From: Cinnamomum chago
Taxonomy: Eukaryota; Streptophyta; Magnoliopsida; Laurales; Lauraceae
Assembly: GCA_038049695.1 (NCBI GenBank)
Contig: CP142457.1
Coordinates: 26,674,501-26,738,500, forward strand
Reading direction: 5' to 3'
Length of the DNA: 64,000 nucleotides
Positions 22,222 through 32,352 of this stretch are shown here, piece after piece; position 1 is the stretch's first letter, and the number at the start of each line of letters is the position of its first letter. Below the pieces are notes generated by a model. It ran no database searches and was not told the origin of the DNA. It was given only the letters and a program-made list of their open reading frames with translations. A program made the translations under genes and the position numbers.

Positions 22222-23961
22222 TGGAGACAGAGGAAGAGGGAGAGCCAATGGAACTCCTAATTATGGGACCTAAGGAGTTTGGACATCTATTCTTGTTTTT
22301 CCTTCTCCCTTTTATCTTAAAGGGAGAGAGATCCACCACTTGGGAGGAACCTGGGATGACCTCAGCTCCTTCCTTGGATTTTTGGGTCATACCAGTGGGA
22401 ACTGTGAGGATAGGAGGAAGAATTCCTGTGTTGAGAGAAAGAGTAGAAGTAATTGGAACCTCTATTAAAGACTGGGAGCTAAGGTCTAACAGAGTTGTTT
22501 CTGCTACGGAGGGATGCTCTAGAACTGAAAAGGGATTAGAACAATCTATAGTGGTAATCGGATTTTCCTCCATTATAGCCAAGATGGGTTCAGGAGGGGG
22601 CATGGCATTTGTTTCAGATTGGGGGAGAGAAACAGAATTGGGACCAAGGTTTAGGGGGCCTGTGGAACTCGAAGAAGGGTTGGAGGGAATATTGGAAGGG
22701 GCAAGAGGACTAGAGGAGAGAGGCGCTGGTAGACCATTTGAAAGCTCAATAACTCCCGGGGCTTCATCTTCTACTGAGGGCAGAGCAGAGGGCTGAGCAG
22801 AGGATTGAGTAGCAAGAACAGGGGTTGGGAGAATAGGAGGCTTATAGGTGAAAGGACATTTGGAGGTAAGGTGGCCAGCAGTGAAGCATTCGCTACATGG
22901 GATGTTCTCGTATGAAACTTCCACCTCAACAACTCCTTCTCCTTCCAGATCCACCATTAAAGTAGAAAGAGTGGGTTTGGCCACTTCCAGATTAACCAGA
23001 ACTCTGGCAAAGGATAGCATTTTCTGTGTGGCTGTGATTTCATCAAGGCGAAGAGGTTTGCCTATAGACCCTGCAATAGAGAGCAGAATGTCACTACTCA
23101 GCAGTGATGAGGAATGCCTCTGAGCCGGATCCAAACTGGGGAAACTGCTGGCCAGGAGTTAACCTCTTGTCCGGGAGACCAGGGCTGAAGAAGGAGTTTC
23201 TTCCTATCCATTAACAGTGGACTCTGACTTACTAAGCAGTCTCTGTCTTCCATGGAGTTGAATCTGAAGATGAAGAAACCCTTTTCTGTGAGGGAGATTA
23301 GGCAAGGCCTAGAGAGTCTCCAGGATTTTTGAACCCATTGTTCTAAGCCTTCTAGTGTAGGGCGTCGACCCACAAATTTCCCTATAGCTGAGAAAGAGAA
23401 AGATTTCTTACTGTTAGCTACCATTTGTTGAGGGATCTTGAGAGTAAGCTTACCATCGATCCAGGTTGGGGGAGGAATGGATGGGGGAGCAGAAATAGCT
23501 GAGGGAGAGAAGAAACTGGCATAAGACTTCTAGGGATGCTGTTCGACTGTTGCTGGAGGCTGCACCTGACGGTGGGCCTGAATGCTATCTAGGTGCTGGT
23601 GCAGAAGCTGGAGCTGAGCGGTGTCCCAACGAGGATAGGAAGCCTGCTGAATATCCTGTAAAGATCCAGTTACAGCTGGACGAAAGTGGGCACCAGTTGT
23701 CCCAGCTAAATGACTGGAGCTCGAAAAAGGAGCAGGATTTGGGATCAGCGGCGCAGAGTTAGGTGGTGAGATTGGAGAAGGAAGCAGAGGGGCTGTGAAA
23801 GTCGCAGGAAGAGACGGGGGGGGAAGGGGAGGAGGAGGTGGAGGGAAGAGGGGGAACAGGAGGGTCTGGGGGAGACACTTCCATTCCAGCCCTAGTTGCT
23901 GGTTTGATTTCGGCTGAGGGAGATGGACAGCAAGAGAGTAGGAAGGAGAACCGTCTTGCAT
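22214..23961 (-). pseudogene. LINE ORF1, nucleic-acid-binding protein, broken
   Basis: The ATG at 23961 starts MQDGSPSYSLAVHLPQPKS, then a proline-rich region. A TAG (23530-23532) interrupts the frame, which continues through FVGRRPTLEGLEQWV and WIRLRGIPHHC (a DUF4283-like RNA-binding core). A missing base near 23110 (TGCTGAGTAG where TGCTGGAGTAG is expected) shifts the frame. The downstream frame reads SSDILLSIAGSIGKPLRLDE and then a CCHC knuckle CSECFTAGHLTSKC, followed by a Ser/Pro-rich tail. The terminal stop overlaps the ORF2 start in AATGTCTAA. ORF1 proteins coat LINE RNA in the ribonucleoprotein. Confidence 0.85.
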
Positions 23962-23978
23962 TGTTTTTTTAGCAGTAT

Positions 23979-25790
23979 CAAAATACAACTATGAGGAGGC
24001 TATGAACTCTACAATTACTATAGTCACAGTGCACTTGGTTCACAAAATGTTATTCATCCATCTTTGCAAGGTAGGGGCTGTGAAGTGTGACCTGTCCTTT
24101 TTTTCATGTTTTTTGAATCATGGTGGCCCATGCCAGTAAATGATCTCTTCTTTTTTTTTTTTCCCTGCAATGATGGAATCTCGTCTTGAGACTTGAGAGG
24201 TCATGTGAAGGAGATGGAGAGGAAAGCTCTAAAAGCTCCAAATTCTTAAAGTTTCTGAAGTTGGATTTGGTGAATGGAGAATAGAGAATAGATTGGTATA
24301 CCGATTACAGGTAAAATAGATTTACAAGTGATCTAAATTTAGGTTTTTGCCTGGCTGATACTGTTTGTTTGTGGTTAGGAAAGAAAATAATGAGATTTTA
24401 CTGGTGAGAAGGGAACGGAAAAGAATACTGTGGGAGGTAGTGGGTATTTTAATGTGAAGATGAAACAAGAGAAACTAGGCACTAGGGCAGTGGGGCTGAG
24501 GTTTTAATGGTGAGCTTTAAGTCATTGTCATGGTTTTTCTCTAACTGAAAGGTTTATTTTTATGTTGGTGTTTCCTGCTGTGAGAAAAATGCCCTTCAAA
24601 GGGTCCTATTTATCTGGATTCCTCTTATGAAAGCTTCTTGTGGATACCATTTTCACCATTACAGAGAAATGGGTATGGCTCTTTGGCTAGCTGTTGTGGC
24701 CTCTTTCAAATCACAATCTTCGTTGGTAATGGGCTGTTTCTTATAATCTAACAGAGTTCCATATCCTTTTTCGTTGATGGAATAAAATTTCCTGTTATTT
24801 CTCTTTGACCAAATTTAAATCATAAATTCTCCAAGTAGATATCAGTCCAACATGTATTATCAATCAATTGCAGGTAAACTGAGTGATGAATCTGAGCCAC
24901 AAGATAGTTGATTGATCGAAAATTTAGTTAGTTCTACATTCCTCTTTGAGGCTCTAAATATTAAGTTCGTTTGTAAGACTTCTAGCAGTGATACGGCTTT
25001 CAAGAAACCAGCCAAATTTTGCAGGTGCTAACCACTAAATCAAGTCAATTATGAATTCTGAAATTGGCCTATTATACATACACTGCCCAATACCATAAAA
25101 GAAGGTTTCACTGCAACGATCAGCCATTTCTCCAAATGTTAATCAAATACAATTACCAACACAGCTTGTCAATTTAGAGTATTAGTATATAAAATAAATA
25201 AATAAATGAAACAAGCTGGGAGTTACCTCCCGTCCCCATTTGAACAGGAAATTGCAGGTTAGATAGGAATAGGATTGCTAAGAGGGGTAAATAATATTGA
25301 GGAATAATGACAATAATTTGTTTGCGTGACCACTGTATTTGAGCCCAAACCATTTATCATGAATCCCCCTTTCGGTTGCAACATTGTTAACTGGGTCATA
25401 TTAGGAACGGTGAATAATTGGCAACATATACTTAGATTTGACAATAGTTCTAAAAATAGTAGTTATCACTTATCATCATATTAGGAGCAGAAATGCAGAA
25501 TGCTCTCTACTGCTTTTTTGACAGTAAGACACCCTACTTGATGATGTTAACTGGCCGGGTCTACAGACGCACGAGGATCCACATACAATATGGGTTTAGT
25601 TGGGCCATCTGTCCTCCGCATGAAGATTCATGTGGGTTTAGCCCCTTTTTTAGGGCCCAGTTATTAAATATGTAAGAGGCTAAAAATTCCACCAGCCCCA
25701 GCCCTAGATCCAGTCAAATCTTGTTCAAAAGCTGAGGCCAACATGAGCACCTTCTTTGCAACTCTTCCAGCTTCCGAAGGGTAATTATTA
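23979..25790. other. Intronic, no recognised gene
   Basis: T-rich intron-like sequence with scattered short ORFs and no domain that I recognise. No RNA gene was seen. Confidence 0.4.
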
Positions 25791-25985
25791 TTTTTTTTTT
25801 ATAAAAGGATTTTAGCAGTGGATAAAACAAACCGCCGCTCCTGAATATCCGTTGCTAGAGGCATCAGTGATGCAGACCTCTAGCAACGGAAATAGAAGCG
25901 GACATTTTTCCGCCCCAACCTTTTTAGCGCTGTTTTTGGTACTTTTAGCGGATGTCCTCCTCTAAAAGCTTGTTTTCTTCTTGTG

Positions 25986-26730
25986 AATTTGGTTATTCCT
26001 AGATGTGCCCATCCGAAATCAGAACTTATTTACTACTCATCCACGATACATGTGGCATATGTGGGTGGTTATTTATTTATTTTTGAAGCTTGGCATATGT
26101 GGCACATGTTTATGGAGAAAAAAAAAATTCATGTAGCTGATGCCAATATAGTCGGGAGAAGGCTTTAATGATGATGGTTTCTTTATTTATTGAAATGCGA
26201 AAGTTAAAAAAAAAAAGGCAATATTATTGATTAAGTACAGTAAGAAAATGTTACTGACTCTTTTTTATCTTTACAATCAGTCTTTATATCAGTTATGATA
26301 GCTTGCCATTTTCTTCTTCTATCTCTATTTGATGGTTTTGTGGGAACTCCATCCATGGTGGGTCATGCTATTTAGATGGTGAAGATATACTTTCTGTTTG
26401 TCATGTTTTGAGGGATGACTGAGTTGCCATTTGTTATGCTTTGTTGAATATGATCCCAAATTTTGACAATATACATCCATTTTCTGTCTATGTTTTGAAC
26501 TTCATATTTTTCAGTGATGTTATTTTTGAATTATAATAGTATTCATTATTGGCTTGGATTTCAAAAGATATGACTACACTTTCACTCTACTGATCATTTC
26601 TGCCACTATACATTCTCGTTAATGTGATGATAAGTTCACTTTTTTTTTTTTTTTTTAAAGAAAGAACTAAAAAAATAGGACAAAAGGGATTGTTTTCTAT
26701 AAAACATACAGTTCAGTGTTTGTTATGCAG
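25986..26730. other. 3' end of the large NAL1-type intron
   Basis: AT-rich, with poly(T) at 26640-26656 and a good acceptor (ttgttatgcag) ending at 26730. The intron from the donor at 12539 is 14,192 bp. Confidence 0.7.
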
Positions 26731-27232
26731 AAACATTTGTGCGGGCTGATGGGGCATTCATTCCTTTTGCTGATGATTTTGACATCTCCAGTGTCACTAC
26801 ATCGGTGAAAGGTGTGGGTGAAATTGGTACGGTCAAGGTCATTGATTTGCAGTCACCAATCAACAGCCTCATTGGCGGGCAGGTGTTGAAGGTTGGAAGA
26901 AGTTCTGGGCTGACTACTGGGACTGTGATGGCTTATGCTCTTGAGTATAATGATGAGAAAGAGATCTGCTTTTTCACTGATTTTTCTTCTTGTGGGTGAG
27001 AATCAGCAATCCTTTGACCTGGAAGGTGACAGTGGAAGCCTCATTCTCTTAACTGGGCAGAATGGTGAAAAACCACGTCCCACGGGGATCATATGGGGTG
27101 GAACTGCAAATCGTGGGCAACTGAAGCTGAGAAGCGGTAATGGTCCTGAGAACTGGACCAGTGGAGTTGATCTAGGACGCCTTCTTGATCTCTTGGAGCT
27201 GGATCTTATCACAACTGATGAAGGTCTTCAAG
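26731..27232 (+). pseudogene. NAL1-type trypsin-like protease, second visible exon (frameshifted)
   Basis: The exon completes the split Glu codon (CCA G|AA) and reads TFVRADGAFIPFADDFD, VKGVGEIGTVKVIDLQSPIN, VGRSSGLTTGTVMAYALEYN. The Asp of FADD and the Ser of LEGDSGSLIL are the expected triad partners of the His in the preceding exon. One extra T in the T5 run at 26981-26985 shifts the frame; after it GENQQSFDLEGDSGS, IIWGGTANRG and GVDLGRLLDLLELDLITTDE continue. The exon ends CTTCAAG with donor gttcat at 27233. The remaining 3' exons of this family are not found before the Tat array at 28763 and may lie beyond it. Two independent frameshifts and the truncated 5' end support a pseudogene, unless the assembly has errors. 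Confidence 0.88.
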
Positions 27233-28762
27233 GTTCATCCTTATTGCTTTCACTCATATTGGAGTAGGAATATACTGATTTTTTTTTTATTTTATTTTAT
27301 TTTTAATATCAATGGTTCATCAGAGTTTATTATAGGATATTGATGTAACTGGATTTGCAGTCTCCTTATTAAGCTGTAAAAAGGTATTGATTACGCCTTT
27401 ACCCAATGGACTGTACCTGGTAACAACAGCTATGGACCATTTAATGGTCATTATTAATGATAGGTCTGGTTTCATGTCTAGTATGGACCCGAACTAAATT
27501 CCCATTTACCCGATCATTATAATAATAATGACAGTAATAATATCAGATGCCTATTATGTACACAAAATCTTCATTATAGACACACACACACACACATCAA
27601 GGCGAAGTGGTAGGCTGACGTCTAAAGAGGACTTGGATGGTAGTAGTAATAATAGAGATAGATCTGAAGAAGTGCACCCTATCTGAGGACTTGGCTCAGG
27701 ATAGATTGGAATTGAGCAGCAGAATTCATGTTGTTGACCCAATATTGTTGGGATAAGACTTTGATGACGATGATGTATTTGGTAACATTTAATAACAATT
27801 TGATAGACGACCTGGATATGGGTACAGTTGGTGCATTGAGTCCCATTCCAGGGAAGTACCAATTAAGAATTGGGTCCAGTTGCACCATGAACCCGATCTG
27901 GACCTGGACAGCTGCAGCCTTCTAATGTGTGCCCCACTTCGCTACTGGTAAGTAGGAGCCTGTTCATGAGGTGGGGCTTTGAGCATACAGAGGCCCAGCC
28001 CCTCCCAACTTTCTTTTAGGCCACAAAATTAGACCCAGGCCTAAAATTGCATCCTTACTCTAGTGTAGTGCAAACTAGATTAGGTTTGTTCTAGCCTTGG
28101 AGCAGCCCTTAGTGGAATGCACTGTTCAGTTACCCTGTCTGTTTATCTGAGACCTGCTTTGGTGGGGGTACAGCAACCATATTCCAGATTATAAGATCTC
28201 AAACCATCTAAATTTTGGGCAACAGAAAGACAGTTGAACATGAAAGTACTGTAATATTTGGAAAATCAGTGTAAAGATGGCTAGAGTCTTTTAATCTGAA
28301 GATTCTCTAGATGTCCTCCATCAGTCCATTCTCGTAGGGTTCTATCAGATCAATGGTCTAGAATGTCTGGATCAGAATCATGCACCCCATTTTGTATGAA
28401 TGGGGTTGTCATGACAACTGTAATTATGTATGGGGGGACATAATTCCTCCCCTCTTTCTGGAATACAGGCTCTGGCAAGTTACAGTTAGCTCTAATTGTG
28501 TTTGTGGAAGGCCCTAGATGTGTGATACACACTGTTGATGTGATGGGATCTACTATGATTATGTTCCATAATGGTGCCATTGGAAGATCTTCTCTCAAGT
28601 AATTGGCTTATAGATAGACACTTGATTCAGCCATGTTAAGGAAAAGGCCCAAGAATTGATGGCTAGGACCTATTCTTATCGTAGATCTTTGGAATACCTC
28701 AATCTATGGAGGGTTCCTTCTGATGGACAGTCCAGTCATCAATCATGTCTGCTAGTTCCTAC
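27233..28762. other. Intron-like or intergenic, no recognised gene
   Basis: Low-coding AT-rich sequence with (CA)n at 27581-27596. It ends at the left boundary of the retrotransposon array; the five bases before the boundary (28758-28762) are cctac, the candidate target-site sequence. Confidence 0.5.
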
Positions 28763-29582
28763 TGATGGTCCCGGCTTTTGTCTTTTTCCAAAGCTGCCTC
28801 CGCCCCGGGGCTGACGGGGTATGGTGGAGGGAAAAAGGAAAAGCGGGCATCAGTTTTTTTTGTACGGGTATGCCAATTTCTCTTTAATACTTGGAATTTA
28901 GAAATGGTGATCCGGAGATTCACCTTCACAAGTAAAAAGGGAAATGAAACTTTTTTCTAGTTTTCCATTGCATACATATTTTAATAAAAGAGACAGTTTT
29001 GTTTGAATGCCGTGAAAGGCGTTTTTGTGCCGTAGAAGGCGGTTTGGTGCCGTTGGAGGCGATTTTGCCATGAAAGGCGATTTACAAATCTTATCAATAA
29101 TGAAAGACAAGAGATGTGATTTTTTTTTGTCTCTTTAGAAAAAATACAATTTACAACAGAAAAGTAAGAAAAAGGAATCTAACTTCTCATGCGATTGTGG
29201 GAGGGCTCGTTCAGATCGACGGTCGCGAGTCATGTATGGGCTCCGCCATCGTCCTTCAGATGAGAACATAGTGCTTGATTTCTTGGCTTGGCTCCAACCT
29301 CAGATTTTTAGAGGATAAGGACCAAGATAAGGTCCTATATCCGGTAAAAAATTGAGTAGACGGGCTGAAAAGCCGCATCTAGCCATGTTGGATAGAAGGA
29401 GAGGTGGTCTTTGGGGGGGTGGCCCCCCAAGGGGCTTCAATCACCTTGTTGAACTTGTTGCAGCAGAGTTTTCTTGAAGGAGCAGGGTTGTAGAGATTTC
29501 TCCAAGGATTTTTGAATGATTTTCTGGCGATTTTTCCGGATCCTTCTGTGTGTGTCCCTCCTGAAATGCTTGGAGGGGACTC

Positions 29583-29591
29583 CTATTTATA
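29583..29591 (-). promoter_or_regulatory. LTR TATA box (copy A, 3' LTR)
   Basis: The minus strand reads TATAAATAG. Transcription would start about 30 bp further left, giving U3 of about 1.6 kb and R-U5 of about 0.8 kb. The equivalent in the middle LTR is 47784-47792. Confidence 0.7.
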
Positions 29592-30286
29592 GGCCTTTAG
29601 GTAGCCTTTAGGAGTGATTTATGAGCCTTTATGGTAATAAAGCTCATTAAGGGAGGAGTTACAAGTTTAATTGCTTTTTGTTTTGTAACTCCTGACCCTT
29701 GGATTTCATTGGCCGGAGGAGAGTCATGGGCATTTAATCGCCTTTAATCTCCATTATGTTAGGAGTTTCATGGCTTGAATGCCATGATTGCTTGGACTTG
29801 TAACTCCTGAACAGAGGCTTCTGATTGGGCCGTTCAAAATAATGAGTTAATGACCGCATTAACTTGTCATAAACGGGTCATTTAACTTCATTAATTGATT
29901 GCCTGGGCGCTTGAAGAGTCGCGGGCCGTGCCGCATCCTTTGGGATTCTTCTTGCGATGATCACCAATGGACCCACATACCATTTGATGTCGGATGGTGA
30001 TCCAATTTCAGACATTGGTTGATGTCAGCGGGCCGGCAACATCTGTCCAGTCGATTTCGCGATCGGGCGGGCAGAAAGTGTGCTTCCTTGGTTAGCCGTT
30101 TGACGATCTTGAGGCGTCCGATGATGATCTAATGATTCCAGTGATGGATCCGTGATGTTGATGAAGATCGACGGATATCATGCACAAAAAATCAGATTTT
30201 GGAAAAATCACAGGGGCCAATCAACTCGAAACGCGAAAAATAACCGAAAAACGGGGTTTTTGGGCGAGGTCCGGCGGCCCGGACCT

Positions 30287-30308
30287 CCATGGTCGCCGGC
30301 GACCATGG
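30287..30308. repeat. Perfect 22-bp palindrome in the LTR U3
   Basis: The motif is centred on GCCGGC and flanked by ATGGTC/GACCAT. It is repeated at 48488-48509 and, with one mismatch, in the old LTR at 11483-11504. Survival in a diverged LTR suggests a functional site or structure. Confidence 0.75.
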
Positions 30309-30544
30309 GCCTTGGCCCATTTTTTGGCCGCCTTTCGGTCGCTTTTTCTTCGCCGTTTTTCGTCCGTTTTCGCTTCTGTTTTCTCATGTATTTTGCTTGG
30401 AATTTCCTCTCATTTATTGGCTGGATTTTCCTCAAGAAAGCCTGACGAGAAGCCGTGCAAATTGGATCGCAAAGTTTCCCATTTTCTGAAAAGCCGAAGA
30501 CTTTGTTGTGGAGAACTGCCGATTTTTGTCAAGCGTCGAAACTA

Positions 30545-30900
30545 GGTCAAACGATGTCGGAATGACCTAAAATTCGACGTGTAGCTTCTTGAGCAGTAGA
30601 CGAGACCAACCATAGGCTCTTTCTCAGGTTTTGAAGCCGTTTGGGGGCCCGCAAATGCTTGACTTGATTTCACCGCGAGGGAAATGCCGAGCTTTGACTT
30701 TTGGTCAAACGATGTCCGATTGACCTGAAATTTGATGGGTAGCTTTCCTCATCAGTAGATAAGACCAACCATAAGCTTTCGTTTGAGTTTTGAAGCCGTT
30801 TGGGGTCATGCAAATGCTCGCCTTTATTTCACCGTGAGGGAAATGCCGAGCTTTGACTTTCGGTCAAACGATGTCCGATTGACCTGAAATTTGATGGGGA
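30545..30900. repeat. U3 tandem repeats, about 150-168 bp, about 2.3 units
   Basis: The unit start ggtcaaacgatgtc occurs at 30545, 30713 and 30862, each followed by ttgacctgaaatttgatggg-like sequence. The first two units also share agaccaaccata and ttttgaagccgtttggggt. Repeats in U3 often carry enhancer activity; no function is shown here. Confidence 0.75.
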
Positions 30901-31199
30901 GCCTATTGGAGTTATTTTGAGATGATCCACAAGCTCCGAATTGGGTGCTATGGTCCCGGGGTGCTCAGCTGTCGGGAGCTGCTGCTTAGCTGTTTGGAGA
31001 AGTGAAGCTAGGCCAAATGATATCGAAATGACCCGAAACTTCATGTGTACCTCTCTTTTGGTTCTTTTGAGTGACCTTGCAGTTTTTGTTTGATTCTGAC
31101 AAGATCTGATGCTTGAAGTGGCGCCTGCCTATTTTGGTAGGATGCAGCTCCGTGTAGCTTTTGGTGTGAAGAGGCAAAGTGACATTTTTGGTGTCAACA

Positions 31200-31214
31200 A
31201 ATGCCCCCTCGAGG
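31200..31214 (-). other. Polypurine tract (PPT) next to the 3' LTR, copy A
   Basis: The minus strand reads CCTCGAGGGGG, then CATT, then the LTR start TGTTGACACC. A G-run just upstream of the 3' LTR is the plus-strand primer site of LTR elements. It fixes the LTR boundary at 31199. The equivalent in copy B is 49401-49415. Confidence 0.65.
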
Positions 31215-31434
31215 TACAGCGACGATATAGCTTTTGTAGTCGATGTGCCTCGAAGAGAATCTTGAAGAAGAGCTTCTGACTTGACCAAGAGTCTTTGAGC
31301 ATTTTTTTTTTATTTTTATGGAGTAGCCTTTTGAGCTTCCAGGGGATTTTATGGTAGTGAGAGGGATCACGTACCATCTTAAGGCAAGATTTTGAGAATG
31401 ACATTTGGATTTGGATTTGGTTTTTTGGTTTTGA

Positions 31435-31610
31435 TTTTGACCTTGTGACCTAACAAGCTGTATGTGGCAGGTTAGGGGGTCAGGTTTTTGGTTTTGATTT
31501 TGACCTTGTGACCTAACAAGCTGTATGTGGCAAGTTAGGGGGTCGGGTTTTGATTTTTGGTTTTGGTCTTGTGACCTAACAGGCTGTATGTGGCGAGTTA
31601 GGGGACCATG
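31435..31610. repeat. Three tandem units of about 65 bp
   Basis: The unit core cttgtgacctaacaagctgt followed by atgtggcaggttaggggg occurs at about 31443, 31506 and 31568, joined by ggttttgattttga spacers. It lies between the PPT and the promoter of the accessory gene. The copy in B is at about 49636-49811. Confidence 0.8.
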
Positions 31611-31959
31611 GTTTGGTTTTTTGGTTCACTCTTTGGGACAATTTTGGGTCCATTGGAGTGGTTTGGGCTTTTGTGGAATGTCAATTTCAAGATTTTGGCT
31701 TAATTTGGTTCATGAGGTGGGATGGTTTGGATTTTTGGAAACTCATGAAGCTTGGATTTTTGTATGGTATGGTCCAATCAACTCAAAAGAGGCATGGGAC
31801 CATTTTTGTATGCTCTTGGTAAGAGAAATTTTGACTAAAAGCCACTTTTAGTGCCTAGGTGGTCAAACCTGGCTCATATGGGCTAACCCATGGGACCTTA
31901 AGCTTTGAAGGATGGCTTAGATCTCATATGGTGTCACTTTGTAAAGAATATCTAAAGAT

Positions 31960-32160
31960 ATCTCCTTTGGGTGGAGAATATCTAAAAATATCCTTACTTT
32001 GAGAGATTTTCTCAAGTTTCCTTGATTTTGGGAGAGATTCTCTCAAAATATCTTTCTTTGGGAGAGAATATCTCTCATTCCCTTTCTTTTTGGAGAGAAT
32101 TTCTCAAAGAATCTTTGTTTTGGGAGAGAATATCCCAAGTTTCCTTTTCTTTTGGGAAGG
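31960..32160. repeat. Imperfect gagagaatatctc repeats
   Basis: About seven imperfect copies of a ttTgggagagaatatctcaa-type motif, several self-complementary (gagagaatatctctc), end about 65 bp before the accessory-gene TATA box. They could be promoter elements of the accessory gene. The copy in B is at about 50161-50361. Confidence 0.6.
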
Positions 32161-32224
32161 TTGCTAATTTTTAGCCCTTTCCTCCTTGCTTTTCTCTTGT
32201 TTCCTCTTTTGGTTTGCTCTCTTC

Positions 32225-32232
32225 TATAAAAG
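32225..32232 (+). promoter_or_regulatory. TATA box of the antisense accessory gene (copy A)
   Basis: TATAAAAG lies 121 bp upstream of the ATG at 32353, followed by a CT-rich leader (cttcaagagt, cttcttcaag repeats) typical of plant 5' UTRs. It is identical at 50426-50433. This points to transcription independent of, and opposite to, the LTR promoter. Confidence 0.65.
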
Positions 32233-32352
32233 CAATTGAGGTGGGATCTCTTGCTCCTATTGCTTTCTTTTTGCAAAAGTCTTCAAGAGTTGCTCTAAGA
32301 TCAAGAATCCTCCTTCTTCAAGAGTCTTCAAGTTCTTCTTTCTTCTCCATCC

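Larger units (their letters stand above)
18186..23978 (-). mobile_element. L1-type LINE, near full length, with a perfect 16-bp TSD
   Basis: The repeat gtttttttagcagtat occurs at 18186-18201 and 23963-23978 and brackets a 5761-bp body. The body encodes ORF1 (zinc-knuckle protein) and ORF2 (endonuclease, reverse transcriptase, zf-RVT) on the minus strand. The 5' boundary falls one base before the ORF1 ATG, so the 5' UTR is lost. The 3' end on the minus strand is T-rich (about eight T) rather than the usual poly(A). Coding damage (two in-frame stops, two frameshifts) shows it is no longer autonomous. Confidence 0.9.
12806..25985. mobile_element. Possible long CACTA-like element in the NAL1-type intron (inferred from termini only)
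   Basis: The left terminus is TACTACAAGAAAAAAGGCTTTTAG, with nearby gccgctaaag. On the minus strand the right terminus is CACAAGAAGAAAACAAGC followed by TTTTAG, with nearby ccgctaaaag and a 14-bp-stem hairpin (tccgttgctagagg ... cctctagcaacgga, 25847-25889). The terminal and subterminal sequences resemble CACTA elements. No transposase ORF is visible, no 3-bp TSD matches, and both termini deviate from canonical CACTACAAGAAAA. These may equally be two separate small elements. The LINE, SINE and MITEs between them would be later insertions. Confidence 0.35.
28763..31199 (-). repeat. 3' LTR of copy A (2437 bp)
   Basis: Boundaries: the plus strand starts tgatggtcccgg, where identity with 46964 onward begins; the preceding bases differ (ac versus ct). 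It ends gtgtcaaca next to the PPT. On the minus strand the LTR runs TGTTGACACC to CCATCA. Inside are a TATA box, U3 tandem repeats, a 22-bp palindrome, and a short array (tgccgt-gaaggcg type, about 19 bp x 4, 29009-29085) near the U5 end. I saw no difference from the LTR at 46964-49400, which implies very recent insertion or homogenisation. Confidence 0.92.

Noticed and set aside
28771..29110. Short frames in the LTR on both strands
   Set aside because: They lie in the R-U5 part of the LTR, are duplicated with it, and contain short tandem repeats.
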